DNA of 64,000 nucleotides from Glaciecola sp965660815 (GCA_965660815.1 CBFIBG010000008.1:11915-75914); one strand, 5' to 3'. Numbered from the stretch's first letter, positions 1 to 8,382 are shown. Notes: generated from the sequence alone by a model not told the origin. Numbers and translations: made by a program.

Positions 1-522
1 GCACCTTGCAACATGATAGGCTATTACAAAGATCAAGAAAAAACGTCAGGGGTCTTTACTAACGATTTATATTTGAGAACCGGAGACAAAGGACGCAAAG
101 ACGAAGACGGTTACGTGTTTATTACCGGTCGACTTAAAGATATTTTCAAGACTGAAAAGGGCAAATACGTGGCTCCCGCTCCGATAGAAGCCAAAATAAT
201 GGAGACGCCAATTGTTGAGCAGGTCTGTGTAACTGGGACTAATCTGCCGCAGCCGATCGCGCTTTTGGTGCTATCAGAAGAAGCTAGAGGATTGTCAAAA
301 GATATGGTCACAGAAACGCTGACCGAGACGCTGACGAATTTAAACGCTAAATTGGAGAGCCATCAAAAACTGGATCGAATTATCGTATTCAAAGACGAAT
401 GGTCTATAGAAAACGATTTGCTCACGCCCACATTGAAGGTGAAACGTCACGTCATTGAAGACAAGTTTAAATCGGTTATAACCGCTTCGCATACAGAACA
501 AGTAATTTGGGTCGACGAGTAA
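1..522 (+). CDS. Long-chain acyl-CoA synthetase (AMP-binding), C-terminal part
   Basis: Partial gene: the frame is open from the first base, so the start and most of the protein lie outside the window. What remains is the end of an ANL-superfamily adenylating enzyme, which activates a fatty acid with ATP and CoA. The ATP-binding aspartate lies in 'YLRTGDKG', and the hinge motif 'GRLKDIFKTEKGKYVAP' is typical of long-chain acyl-CoA synthetases; the C-terminal domain follows. A strong hairpin terminator lies 21 bases after the stop. It fits the lipid-degradation genes further right, although an unknown gene and hemN on the other strand come between. The exact chain-length class cannot be read from this fragment. 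Confidence 0.88.
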   Translation, partial: APCNMIGYYKDQEKTSGVFTNDLYLRTGDKGRKDEDGYVFITGRLKDIFKTEKGKYVAPAPIEAKIMETPIVEQVCVTGTNLPQPIALLVLSEEARGLSKDMVTETLTETLTNLNAKLESHQKLDRIIVFKDEWSIENDLLTPTLKVKRHVIEDKFKSVITASHTEQVIWVDE

Positions 523-542
523 ATGTTTACTTGTTAATTATG

Positions 543-571
543 AAAAGGGAGTGGGAATATCACTCCCTTTT
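543..571 (+). terminator. Rho-independent terminator after the acyl-CoA synthetase
   Basis: An 11-bp perfect stem (AAAAGGGAGTG / CACTCCCTTTT) has a 7-base loop. The A-run at its left and T-run at its right let it work in both directions, so it can also end the minus-strand gene that stops at 639. Confidence 0.85.
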
Positions 572-638
572 GGTAATGCTTTATCCCCTAGGTTTTTGCC
601 TAACTAGCGTTTACCTATCTAGAAAATAATTACCCTCT

Positions 639-1007
639 TTACAACTTGCAAAAGCTAAATATCTGTTTAGACGTTTTAATATTTTCGTGCACTTCGAGCA
701 ATTTTATGGGTTGAGATACAATGATTTGGTTTTTATCAACGCAGAGGTAGTTAGAAGCATCAATATATTCATTTTGACTGGTTAGGCAACCAAACTTTCT
801 GGTTTCAACATAATCGACCCACCCGATAACAAGGCCTGGATTTAATACCTGTCCGACCATATCCGAAAGGCTCTCTTTTATCGTTATCTGAGAGCCAAAA
901 ATCGGTTTGTCGCCAACTTGTACGCCAGTTTCTTTATCTATAATTAAGCGAATAGACGCGACTTGTTGCTTGGTTGAACTGACTGAATGAAGTTGTGTGA
1001 TACTCAT
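639..1007 (-). CDS. Unrecognised 122-residue protein
   Basis: I do not recognise this family. The protein is soluble-looking, without signal peptide or membrane segment, and contains three cysteines spread through its second half (in 'KFGCLTS', 'YLCVDK' and 'FSFCKL'). The start ATG at 1007 follows a weak GGA ribosome site 6 bases upstream. Upstream, at 1142-1183, is an FNR/CRP-type box placed about 40 bases before a predicted transcription start, so the gene may respond to oxygen or cAMP. It lies downstream of hemN on the same strand but 209 bases away and with its own promoter-like region. No function is proposed. Confidence 0.6.
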   Translation of the reverse strand: MSITQLHSVSSTKQQVASIRLIIDKETGVQVGDKPIFGSQITIKESLSDMVGQVLNPGLVIGWVDYVETRKFGCLTSQNEYIDASNYLCVDKNQIIVSQPIKLLEVHENIKTSKQIFSFCKL

Positions 1008-1141
1008 TTCTATCCAAAACTATTAAAGTTTAATTTATGGGCTGCTATTTGACTTTGCTCTAACAAATTTCTTGGCATTAAAAATAGCTTAGCCAGATTT
1101 ATAGACTCAGTGTCATAGTAGGGCAGCTAGAATTACCATAA

Positions 1142-1183
1142 ACTATAACAAAACCGCTTGGTATATATGTGATATAGATCAAA
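1142..1183 (-). promoter_or_regulatory. Candidate FNR/CRP-dependent class II promoter
   Basis: At 1168-1183 the sequence reads TGTGA-N6-TCAAA (CRP consensus TGTGA-N6-TCACA). Read as an FNR box, 1169-1182 is GTGAT-ATAG-ATCAA, 9 of 10 positions. On the minus strand a TATAGT -10 element occupies 1147-1142. The predicted start is near 1135, so the box centre (1175.5) sits about 40.5 bases upstream, the class II activator position. It points at the unknown gene ending at 639. Whether FNR or CRP binds cannot be told from sequence. Confidence 0.5.
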
Positions 1184-1216
1184 TAGGTCGTCATTCTTTA
1201 CCTTAAACCCACTGCT

Positions 1217-2599
1217 CTAAATAACACGGCTGTATCGCAACTGATGAGCTTGCTGTCCAATGTATTGATCAAAACTCATACTAATGTTTCTGATCAGCAA
1301 GCGCCCGCGAGGATGAATTTTTATGCTTCGTGCACTATTGCTCACTAAATTGTCTTCTATAAAAGGAGTCAGTTGCGCTATGGCGGCGCTAAAATAGCGA
1401 TCAAATACAATATCAAATTGCTTTTCGAAGGCATGTTTGTCTATGTATAAATTGCACATCAATTGGTTAATTGCGGCTCTGTGGATCACATCGTCGCTAC
1501 TAAGGCTAACGCCTTTTTCAATCAACGGAAGTTCTCCGTCAAGTGCTTTATAGTAATCGTTTAGCTTTTTCACATTTTGAGAGTAGGCTACGTGTAAATT
1601 ACTAATAGACGATACGCCTAATCCAAGTAATGCATCTGCTTGGTCAGTGGTGTATCCTTGGAAATTCCTGTGAAGCGTTTTGTTTTTAGCTGCTTTACTT
1701 AGTTCATCAGTTTGTTTAGCAAAGTGATCCATCCCAATAAATTCGTAACCATTATCGCAAAGCGTATTAATGCTATATCTGAATAATTCAAATTTATCTT
1801 CACTAGAAGGCATCCATTCTTCTTTTATTTTACGTTGTGCAGGGAACAAGTTAGGCATGTGAGCATAACTAAACAAAGAAATTCGGTCGGGTGCCATCCG
1901 CTCTACTTCGCGTAAAGATTGTTCTAGGGTGTCAATGGTCTGATTTGGAAGACCGTAAATGAGATCAATATTAACGGAGGTAAACTTGAGATCACGTGCG
2001 CGCTGGATTAACTGATGAATAAATTCGGTACTTTGGACTCGATTTATTTTTTCTTGAACACTTAAATTAACATCTTGTACCCCTATGCTAATTCGATTAA
2101 ATCCAAGCTTTTTAAGGGCGTCTATGTAATCTATTTCAATCTCTCTAGGGTCAATTTCAATGCTTTGCTCTCGATCGCTAGCCAAGTGAAATTTGTTGGA
2201 TATAAAAGCCAGTAAATCTTCAAATTGGTTTGCACTGAGAAAACTTGGAGTGCCGCCACCAAAATGTATGTTATTGACTGTAAATTCAGTGAATTGAGAC
2301 GCTCTTAATTGTATTTCTTTTTTTAGATAAGCAAGATACTTTTCTACTTTGTCTTGATTGCGAGTGACAATTTTATTGCAACCACAGTAATAGCAAAGCG
2401 AATGGCAAAAAGGTATGTGCAAATATAAAGATAACGTAGGGCTTTTAACCGATTTTGCTACGTCCACAACTGCACTGGAGAATGCGTCTTCGTCAAATTG
2501 CTCGTGAAAAGCAACAGCGGTCGGGTAAGAGGTATATCTGGGCCCAGTTGTGTTGTATTTGTTTAAAATTTTCTTATCAAAACAGTCGGTAACAGCCAT
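1217..2599 (-). CDS. hemN: Oxygen-independent coproporphyrinogen III oxidase HemN
   Basis: Radical-SAM enzyme that converts coproporphyrinogen III to protoporphyrinogen IX without oxygen in haem synthesis. The iron-sulfur cluster motif is 'PFCHSLCYYCGC' (Cys65, 69, 72, 74), preceded by the family-specific 'RYTSYPTA' near residue 21. I use the internal ATG at 2599, giving 460 residues, close to the 457 of E. coli HemN; an ATG 22 codons upstream adds a segment the family lacks. An FNR-type box lies 85-98 bases upstream, as expected for an anaerobic enzyme. It is divergent from the phosphatase gene at 2821. Confidence 0.95.
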   Translation of the reverse strand: MAVTDCFDKKILNKYNTTGPRYTSYPTAVAFHEQFDEDAFSSAVVDVAKSVKSPTLSLYLHIPFCHSLCYYCGCNKIVTRNQDKVEKYLAYLKKEIQLRASQFTEFTVNNIHFGGGTPSFLSANQFEDLLAFISNKFHLASDREQSIEIDPREIEIDYIDALKKLGFNRISIGVQDVNLSVQEKINRVQSTEFIHQLIQRARDLKFTSVNIDLIYGLPNQTIDTLEQSLREVERMAPDRISLFSYAHMPNLFPAQRKIKEEWMPSSEDKFELFRYSINTLCDNGYEFIGMDHFAKQTDELSKAAKNKTLHRNFQGYTTDQADALLGLGVSSISNLHVAYSQNVKKLNDYYKALDGELPLIEKGVSLSSDDVIHRAAINQLMCNLYIDKHAFEKQFDIVFDRYFSAAIAQLTPFIEDNLVSNSARSIKIHPRGRLLIRNISMSFDQYIGQQAHQLRYSRVI

Positions 2600-2683
2600 C
2601 GATGCGTCCAGTAGACATATTATAAAAATATGTGAATAGTCAAAAGTTGAAAGCGAGGGTAACAAAAACCCTTATCTGGAATG

Positions 2684-2697
2684 TTGATCTAAATTAA
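2684..2697 (-). promoter_or_regulatory. Putative FNR box upstream of hemN
   Basis: TTGAT-CTAA-ATTAA matches the FNR consensus TTGAT-N4-ATCAA at 9 of 10 positions. It lies between hemN (minus) and the phosphatase operon (plus). hemN is FNR-regulated in several proteobacteria, so control of hemN is the simpler reading. I could not place a convincing -10 element at class II distance. Confidence 0.5.
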
Positions 2698-2820
2698 TAA
2701 AACATCAATGCTTGACCGTATTGCTTGTATGAATAACTGTTTATCACCACTTTCAATTACAAATTTTCATTGATTAGTATTAATCTTTGAATACAGAATA
2801 ATTTAATTACGAAACATGTT

Positions 2821-3486
2821 ATGGCTCAATTATTTTTAATTAGACACGCGCAAGCGTCTTTTGGGGCAGACGACTACGACCTTCTTAGCGAGTTAGGTCA
2901 TCAGCAATCTGAGCTTTTAGGAAGGTATTTTAAGGCCAGAGAAATTGAATTTGACTGCCTTATAACCGGCAACATGGTTAGGCATTTGCAAACGGCAAAC
3001 GGCATTTTAAAACACGTCAACGTAAAAGAGCAGCTTATTCACAGTGGCTGGGATGAATTTGATTTCGATAATTTGGTCAAGGCATTCTTATCTGAGAATC
3101 CAGAGCATCAGGTGGCACCAAACGCACCAAGAAGTGCATGGTATAAAGTCTTGAAGATGGCAATGTTCGCATGGTCTCAAGACAAAGTCAGTATTGCCGC
3201 CGAATCCTTTATTGATTTTAAAGACCGAGTAAACGATGCGGCTCAAAGCGTAATTGATAGCCCATCTAAACACATAGCGGTGGTGACCTCTGGAGGTGCG
3301 TTAGCCATGTTTATGATGAGATTGTTTAATTTACCCGTAGAGCAGGCGATTGATTTGAATTTGCAAATAAAAAATACAAGTGTTAGCCAATTGTTTTTTA
3401 ATCAAAAAGGATTTCAGTTACATGCATTCAATCACGTTCCGCATCTTGATGTAATAGAACATCTAGACAAAATTACTTACAGCTAA
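2821..3486 (+). CDS. Histidine phosphatase family protein with an altered active site
   Basis: Member of the phosphoglycerate-mutase-like superfamily. The N-terminal phospho-acceptor motif 'LIRHAQAS' (His8) is intact and is followed by a typical 'ELGHQQSELLGRYF'. The second catalytic region, normally 'SHGG', reads 'VVTSGGALAMF', so the usual histidine is replaced by serine. From memory related proteins beside acyl-CoA dehydrogenases share this change, so it may mark a subfamily rather than a mutation. First gene of a three-gene operon: 29 bases to the acyl-CoA dehydrogenase, then 14 to the oxidoreductase. The substrate is unknown; catalysis may be weak or absent. Confidence 0.85.
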   Translation: MAQLFLIRHAQASFGADDYDLLSELGHQQSELLGRYFKAREIEFDCLITGNMVRHLQTANGILKHVNVKEQLIHSGWDEFDFDNLVKAFLSENPEHQVAPNAPRSAWYKVLKMAMFAWSQDKVSIAAESFIDFKDRVNDAAQSVIDSPSKHIAVVTSGGALAMFMMRLFNLPVEQAIDLNLQIKNTSVSQLFFNQKGFQLHAFNHVPHLDVIEHLDKITYS

Positions 3487-3515
3487 CATCTAATATTATC
3501 ATTTTAGGGAGCATT

Positions 3516-4730
3516 ATGGATTTTGATCACAGTGAAAAAGTACAAGAACTAGTACAACAGTTGACTCAATTTATGGATAAGGAAATTTATCCTATTGAAG
3601 ATGAATATTATTCATTAGTAATGAATAATCCAAATAAGTGGCAGACGCCCAAATTAATGCATCACCTCAAAGAAAACGCTCGTCATCAAGGGTTGTGGAA
3701 TTTATTTCTGCCAAAAGAATACTTACCCTATGGCGCGGGCTTGACCAATTTAGAATACGCGCCTTTATGCGAGATAATGGGAAGAGTCTTATTTAGTTCT
3801 GAAGTCTTCAATTGCAGTGCACCAGACACTGGTAATATGGAGGTGCTAGCAAAATATGGTTCAGAGCATCAAAAGGAGCAGTGGCTTACACCTTTACTGA
3901 AGGGTGAAATTCGTTCCGCTTTTGCTATGACAGAACCTGACGTAGCGTCAAGTGATGCCACTAATATCGCCACCAAAATAGTCAGCGACGGCGACAGTTA
4001 CGTCATTAATGGTCGTAAATGGTATACCAGTGGTGCTATGAATGAAAACTGTAAAATATTAATAGTCATGGGCAAAACTGACGAATCGGCGCCTAGGCAC
4101 CAACAACAATCACAAATACTGGTGCCAACAGATACAGAGGGGGTGACGGTGGTGAGACCTATGTCAGCCATGGGGTATTTAGATGAACCTATTGGTCATG
4201 CCGAAGTGCTTTTTGAAAATGTTAGAGTGCCTAAAAGCAACTTAATTTTAGGTGAGGGAAGAGGATTTGAGATCGCTCAGGGAAGATTGGGCCCTGGTCG
4301 AATACATCATTGTATGCGCCTAATCGGATGCGCTCAAAGAGCTTTAGAAATGAGCTGCGAACGGGTCGAAAAGCGAATCGCTTTTGGGCAACCATTGAGC
4401 AAGCAACAATCAGTTAGAGAAAGCATTGCAAGTATGTACTGTAAAATAGAGCAGGCTAGATTATTAACCTTAAAAGCCGCTGATAATATGGATAAATACG
4501 GCAATAAAGTTGCTAAAAACATCATAGCGGCAATTAAAATTGTTGCTCCGAAAATGGCCTGTGAAGTGATAGATGAGGCCATTCAAATACACGGTGCTGC
4601 GGGCACGTCACAAGATACTGTTTTGTCAGCAATCTTGGCGTATGCTAGAACAATAAGACTGGCTGATGGGCCAGACCAAGTTCATATGATGCAGCTTGGG
4701 AAAAATCTCGTACAAAACCAGAATAAATAA
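3516..4730 (+). CDS. Acyl-CoA dehydrogenase (ACAD10/11-like)
   Basis: FAD enzyme making the first double bond in beta-oxidation of an acyl-CoA. Recognisable blocks are 'FAMTEPDVASSDATNI' (flavin/substrate binding, about residue 137), 'GRKWYTSGA', 'GPGRIHHCMRLIG' and the C-terminal 'IHGAAGTSQDT' and 'LADGPDQVH'. The last block is typical of the ACAD10/11 branch, which in other organisms acts on branched, hydroxylated or very-long acyl chains. A GGGAG ribosome site precedes the ATG. The grouping with a histidine phosphatase and a quinone-oxidoreductase-type protein suggests a dedicated side pathway rather than general FadE activity. The actual substrate is not readable. Confidence 0.9.
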   Translation: MDFDHSEKVQELVQQLTQFMDKEIYPIEDEYYSLVMNNPNKWQTPKLMHHLKENARHQGLWNLFLPKEYLPYGAGLTNLEYAPLCEIMGRVLFSSEVFNCSAPDTGNMEVLAKYGSEHQKEQWLTPLLKGEIRSAFAMTEPDVASSDATNIATKIVSDGDSYVINGRKWYTSGAMNENCKILIVMGKTDESAPRHQQQSQILVPTDTEGVTVVRPMSAMGYLDEPIGHAEVLFENVRVPKSNLILGEGRGFEIAQGRLGPGRIHHCMRLIGCAQRALEMSCERVEKRIAFGQPLSKQQSVRESIASMYCKIEQARLLTLKAADNMDKYGNKVAKNIIAAIKIVAPKMACEVIDEAIQIHGAAGTSQDTVLSAILAYARTIRLADGPDQVHMMQLGKNLVQNQNK

Positions 4731-4744
4731 AATAAAGGTCAATT

Positions 4745-5719
4745 ATGAAAGCCATAGTATGCAATGAGTTTGCCTCAATAGACAATCTCACCTTTAGCGA
4801 CGTACCCGATCCTGTTGCCAAAAATAATGAGGTTGTGGTAGACATTAAAGCCGCTGGTGTGAATTTTCCTGATGGTCTATTAGTTCAGGGCTTGTATCAA
4901 ATGAAACCTGAACTACCCTTTATTCCAGGAAGTGAAGTTGCTGGAGAAATTTCTCAAATTGGTGCGGATGTAAAGCATTTAAAAATCGGAGCGAAAGTAA
5001 TTGGTATTTGCCAATTAGGAGGTTATGCACAAAAAGTCTCTATTAGAGCGGATCATGTAATGTCGCTACCAGACGTTTTTGATGTTTCACAAGCGGCCGC
5101 TTTAACCACCGCGCATGCAACAGCGCACCATGCGCTTAAACAGAGAGCTCAGCTCAAAGAAGGAGAGACTTTATTGGTGACCGGCGCAGCTGGCGGTACC
5201 GGTTTGGCGGCGGTTCAAATAGGGAAGGTGATGGGAGCTAGAGTAATTGCTGCCTGTTCCACTGATGAGAAATGTAAACTGGCGATGGAAAATGGTGCTG
5301 ACTTAACTATCAATTACAGTGATGAAGACTTTAAAGGTGCAGTAAAAAAACTAACTGATGGCAAAGGAGTGGACGTTGCTTATGAATGTGTGGGTGGCGA
5401 TACTTTTCACGCGTGTTCGCGAGTAATGGCTTGGGAAGGTCGGTTGTTGGTGGTTGGATTTGCTGGCGGAGACATCCCTAAATTTCCAGTAAATTTATCT
5501 CTTGTAAAAGGGTTTTCCGTGGTGGGTGTTTTCTGGGGCTCTTTTGTTGCCCATCAGCCGGATGTGTTTGTAAAGAATATGCGAGAATTAGTGAATTGGC
5601 ACCAACAAGGGAAAGTATCAGTTGTTATCGATGAAAAATTTGAATTGAAAGATGCCGTCAACGCTCTACACAAAGTATCTTCAAGGCAAGTTAAAGGAAA
5701 AGTTGTTTTACTTCCATAA
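4745..5719 (+). CDS. NADPH:quinone oxidoreductase family (zinc-independent MDR) protein
   Basis: Medium-chain dehydrogenase/reductase of 324 residues with a GroES-like N-terminal half and a Rossmann fold with the nucleotide motif 'GAAGGTGLAAVQIGK' around residues 147-161. The zinc-binding cysteines of alcohol dehydrogenases are absent, as usual in the quinone oxidoreductase / enoyl reductase branch. It likely reduces a quinone or an enoyl/acryloyl compound with NADPH. An AAAGG ribosome site lies before the ATG, and only 14 bases separate it from the preceding dehydrogenase, so the two are co-transcribed. It is followed by two hairpins. Confidence 0.88.
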   Translation: MKAIVCNEFASIDNLTFSDVPDPVAKNNEVVVDIKAAGVNFPDGLLVQGLYQMKPELPFIPGSEVAGEISQIGADVKHLKIGAKVIGICQLGGYAQKVSIRADHVMSLPDVFDVSQAAALTTAHATAHHALKQRAQLKEGETLLVTGAAGGTGLAAVQIGKVMGARVIAACSTDEKCKLAMENGADLTINYSDEDFKGAVKKLTDGKGVDVAYECVGGDTFHACSRVMAWEGRLLVVGFAGGDIPKFPVNLSLVKGFSVVGVFWGSFVAHQPDVFVKNMRELVNWHQQGKVSVVIDEKFELKDAVNALHKVSSRQVKGKVVLLP

Positions 5720-5724
5720 AAAAA

Positions 5725-5770
5725 GCCTCCCGGGGAGGGAGGCCTCAAAAATGGCAAAGTTGCCTTTGCC
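5725..5770. terminator. Two hairpins after the oxidoreductase gene
   Basis: Stem 1 is GCCTCCC (5725-5731) / GGGAGGC (5737-5743) with a 5-base loop. Stem 2 is GGCAAAG (5753-5759) / CTTTGCC (5764-5770) with a TTGC loop. The A-run (5718-5724) is on the left, so a U-tail exists only for minus-strand transcripts. On the plus strand stem 1 is followed by CTCAAAA, so plus-strand termination would be imperfect. Confidence 0.5.
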
Positions 5771-6132
5771 TACCATGTTGAAGCGGTAAGGAATCTAACT
5801 AATTTAAAACAAATAGGACATCAAGTTTTCTGCCTTATTGATGGGATTACTATACAAAATTGATCTTTATTTAAAAGATACAAAAGTAATACATGGGTAT
5901 CAGGTTTGATACAGGGATGGTTTAAGTTTCTAATATGAAATATAAAAACAAAAAGATAACCGTGAATTTATAACTCTTTGGTTGTTTTTCTCATACAGCT
6001 TGATGGTTAAATCATTCTTTTTTATTAGACTTAGGTATAATTTCGTGGGAATTGCAACATTTTTTTTACACACTTTTAATTTGTGTACTACACTTTCTTT
6101 TGAATTATTTTACGAAGAAAAGAAAGGTAACT
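5771..6132. other. Intergenic stretch, A/T-rich
   Basis: No gene, RNA or repeat that I can support. A short reading frame at 5982-6167 and an upstream extension of the exonuclease frame to 6052 exist, but both are rich in Phe/Leu from T-runs and lack a ribosome site. Confidence 0.4.
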
Positions 6133-6639
6133 GTGACACCACCTACCATATTAGATATAGAAGCTAGCGGTTTTGGTTCTTCAAGCTATCCAATAGAAAT
6201 TGGTGTAGTGAGAGGTGATGGGGAAAAATACGGCCAGCTAATTAAGCCTTTTGATAATTGGACATTCTGGCAAAAGGGCGTTGAGTCAATACACGGAATA
6301 AGCAAAGATTACTTGCTGCTAAATGGAGCAAATGGCGTTCGTATTTGCCTTGAATTAAACGACATGCTGCGCAATGAACAGGTGTTCAGCGATGGTTGGG
6401 TTGTAGATTCTTCATGGTTGACAAAACTCTATGCGCGCTCGGGTATACAAATGGAGTTTACATTAAGTCCTTTGGAGCTCATTTTAAAAGAAGAGCAAAT
6501 GAGCGTTTGGCATGAGACCAAAAATATGGTCATGAAACAAATGTGCTTACAAGCTCATCGTGCTATTAACGATGCTTTGATTATTCAGCGTACGTTTCTA
6601 AAAACAAGTCAATTATCTTACATGTCATTTGGCAAATAA
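6133..6639 (+). CDS. Short DEDDh-type 3'-5' exonuclease
   Basis: DnaQ/RNase T-like nuclease that would trim DNA or RNA 3' ends using two metal ions. ExoI motif: 'ILDIEASGFG' (Asp and Glu ligands) followed by 'YPIEIGVV'. ExoIII motif: 'HRAINDALI', with the general-base His and a metal-binding Asp. The start is GTG 6133, decided by the GAAAGG ribosome site 5 bases upstream; a longer frame from ATG 6052 adds a hydrophobic stretch with no counterpart in the family and no ribosome site. This gives 168 residues. It ends 4 bases before the stop of the convergent SDR gene, with no room for a terminator between. Confidence 0.8.
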   Translation: MTPPTILDIEASGFGSSSYPIEIGVVRGDGEKYGQLIKPFDNWTFWQKGVESIHGISKDYLLLNGANGVRICLELNDMLRNEQVFSDGWVVDSSWLTKLYARSGIQMEFTLSPLELILKEEQMSVWHETKNMVMKQMCLQAHRAINDALIIQRTFLKTSQLSYMSFGK

Positions 6640-6643
6640 CTCA

Positions 6644-7408
6644 CTACCAAGCGGTTACACCGCCGTCTAGAGCAATAGCTTGGCCATTCATATAGGTATT
6701 ATAAGGTGACATGATCAGCAACATTACGTTGACAATTTCATCTACGGTACTGATGCGTTTCATTGGGCTGCCAAGGCCCAACTTATTTTTATCTTCGTCT
6801 GTAGATAACCCGTCTATATTCATAATGTTTGTAGGGCTGAAAAATGGGCAAATCGCGTTTGTTCTTATATTGTATCGACCATATTCAACGGCCGCAGTGC
6901 GAGTTAAACCAATAACGGCGTGTTTTGCCGCACTGTAAGCCCCGCCTTTAGGGGCGCCTCCAATTCCTGCTAGGGATGCGACATTTACTACGTGCCCGCC
7001 GCCTTGTTTCAGCATGGCCGGAACTTGATACTTGATGCCGAAAGCGACGCCTTTTACATTAACGTCAAACTGAGCATCAAAAATACTTTCGGTCATTTTA
7101 TGCAAGGGCCCTTGTGTGTGAGCAATCCCCGCGTTATTGACTGCATGCGTCAATCTTCCAAATGTTTTGATCGTTTTATCTACTAAAGCCTGACTATCGT
7201 GTTCGTCTGCTACATTATGCTCAAAGATGAAAGCGTTCTTTTTATGCTTAAGACTCTCCTTAGTTTTTTCCAAGCCGTTAATATCTATATCACTAAGTGC
7301 TAAATTACAACCACGGTTATTTAACTCTATGGCGAGCATCTTTCCGAAACCACTGGCAGCGCCAGTAATAATGGCTGTTTGTTGGCTAAAATCTAGCAAT
7401 TTATCCAC
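6644..7408 (-). CDS. Short-chain dehydrogenase/reductase (SDR)
   Basis: NAD(P)-dependent classical SDR of 254 residues. Cofactor loop 'TGAASGFG' (15-22), 'NNAG' (91-94), catalytic Ser145, Tyr158 and Lys162 ('YSAAK'). The glycine-rich C-terminus 'NGQAIALDGG' is also classical. The start overlaps the end of the haloalkane dehalogenase gene by 8 bases, so the two are translationally coupled. The context suggests it oxidises the alcohol released by the dehalogenase/hydrolase or a hydroxyacyl intermediate; this is inference. Confidence 0.9.
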   Translation of the reverse strand: MDKLLDFSQQTAIITGAASGFGKMLAIELNNRGCNLALSDIDINGLEKTKESLKHKKNAFIFEHNVADEHDSQALVDKTIKTFGRLTHAVNNAGIAHTQGPLHKMTESIFDAQFDVNVKGVAFGIKYQVPAMLKQGGGHVVNVASLAGIGGAPKGGAYSAAKHAVIGLTRTAAVEYGRYNIRTNAICPFFSPTNIMNIDGLSTDEDKNKLGLGSPMKRISTVDEIVNVMLLIMSPYNTYMNGQAIALDGGVTAW

Positions 7409-8324
7409 GTGTTACTCCATTGAGAAATAAGATGTATTTTTTAGAAAGCACTTCATAGCAATCTTCTTGTAAAAAGTGACCGCCGTCTTTAATTAACTCG
7501 TGTGGTTGGTCTTGGCATCCGATGACCAGTTTTTGAAATATTTTATCACCACCTCTGGTAATAGGGTCAGAGTCACTGAATAAGGTTAAAAAGGGTTTAT
7601 CGAATTTAGCTAAAACAGACCAAGCCTGCCTGTTATTTTCAGACTCTGTGTCATCGGGAGTAATCGGGACCAGTAACGGAAACTTTCTGGCGCCCGCTTT
7701 GAGTTTTTCTTCGGGAAAAGGTGCGTTATAGGCATTTACGATTTCAGTAATTAACTCTCGTTGAGTGCCTTTCTGAATAATTGAAGCAATATCGAAATTA
7801 TCAGTGTTCTGCGAATAGTGGCGCCAATCGAGAAACGCTTGCGATGGCGCATAATCGCCCGTGGGCAACATTGTATTGGATACCACTACGCTGGCAAATA
7901 GTTCTGGGTGATTAGCGACCAGTCTAAGACCGAGTAATCCACCCCAATCCTGACAAAACAAATGAATGTTGCTTAACTTTGTTTTGTCTATAAATCTTGT
8001 GAGCCAAGCAATATGATTTGCATAGGTGTATGCATCTTGAGTGTCGTATTTATCCGATTTACCAAACCCGATTAAGTCAGGTGCGATGGCTCTATAGTTA
8101 GCTTGTTTAACCTCATCAATCATGTGCCTATATAAGTAGCTCCAGCTAGGCTCACCATGCAACATCATTACAATAGGAGCATCTTTGTCGCCGTAATCCA
8201 CGTAATGCATAAACACTTCACTGTCATCAAACAATGCGACATCATTTACTTCTACAAAGTTAGGCTGAAAGCTATAACCGGGCAAGTTTTCAAACAAATT
8301 GGGGTGGCTTCGAATAAGGCTCAT
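7401..8324 (-). CDS. Haloalkane dehalogenase-type alpha/beta hydrolase (HLD-I-like)
   Basis: Alpha/beta-hydrolase of 307 residues closely matching haloalkane dehalogenases, which replace a carbon-bound halogen by OH through an aspartyl ester. Oxyanion/halide segment 'HGEPSWSYLYRHM' (56-68), nucleophile Asp126 in 'FCQDWGG' with the halide-binding Trp beside it, acid 'FSDSDPITRGG', base His in 'DGGHFLQED', and the family-typical 'APFPEEKLKAGARKFPLL'. A minus-strand promoter lies at 8353-8382, giving a short leader, and no clear ribosome site is seen. It forms an operon with the SDR gene. Natural halogenated compounds are common in the sea, but the physiological substrate is not known. Confidence 0.88.
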   Translation of the reverse strand: MSLIRSHPNLFENLPGYSFQPNFVEVNDVALFDDSEVFMHYVDYGDKDAPIVMMLHGEPSWSYLYRHMIDEVKQANYRAIAPDLIGFGKSDKYDTQDAYTYANHIAWLTRFIDKTKLSNIHLFCQDWGGLLGLRLVANHPELFASVVVSNTMLPTGDYAPSQAFLDWRHYSQNTDNFDIASIIQKGTQRELITEIVNAYNAPFPEEKLKAGARKFPLLVPITPDDTESENNRQAWSVLAKFDKPFLTLFSDSDPITRGGDKIFQKLVIGCQDQPHELIKDGGHFLQEDCYEVLSKKYILFLNGVTRG

Positions 8325-8352
8325 AATTATTTAATGTTAACAATTTGTTTAC

Positions 8353-8382
8353 ATTATAGGTGAGTTTGGTTGGTATCATCAA
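8353..8382 (-). promoter_or_regulatory. Sigma-70 promoter of the dehalogenase-SDR operon
   Basis: On the minus strand: TTGATG (8382-8377), an 18-base spacer, TATAAT (8358-8353). The start would be near 8346, some 20 bases before the ATG at 8324. Confidence 0.55.

Noticed and set aside
5982..6167. 61-codon frame before the exonuclease
   Set aside because: Phe-rich from T-runs and overlaps the better supported GTG start at 6133.
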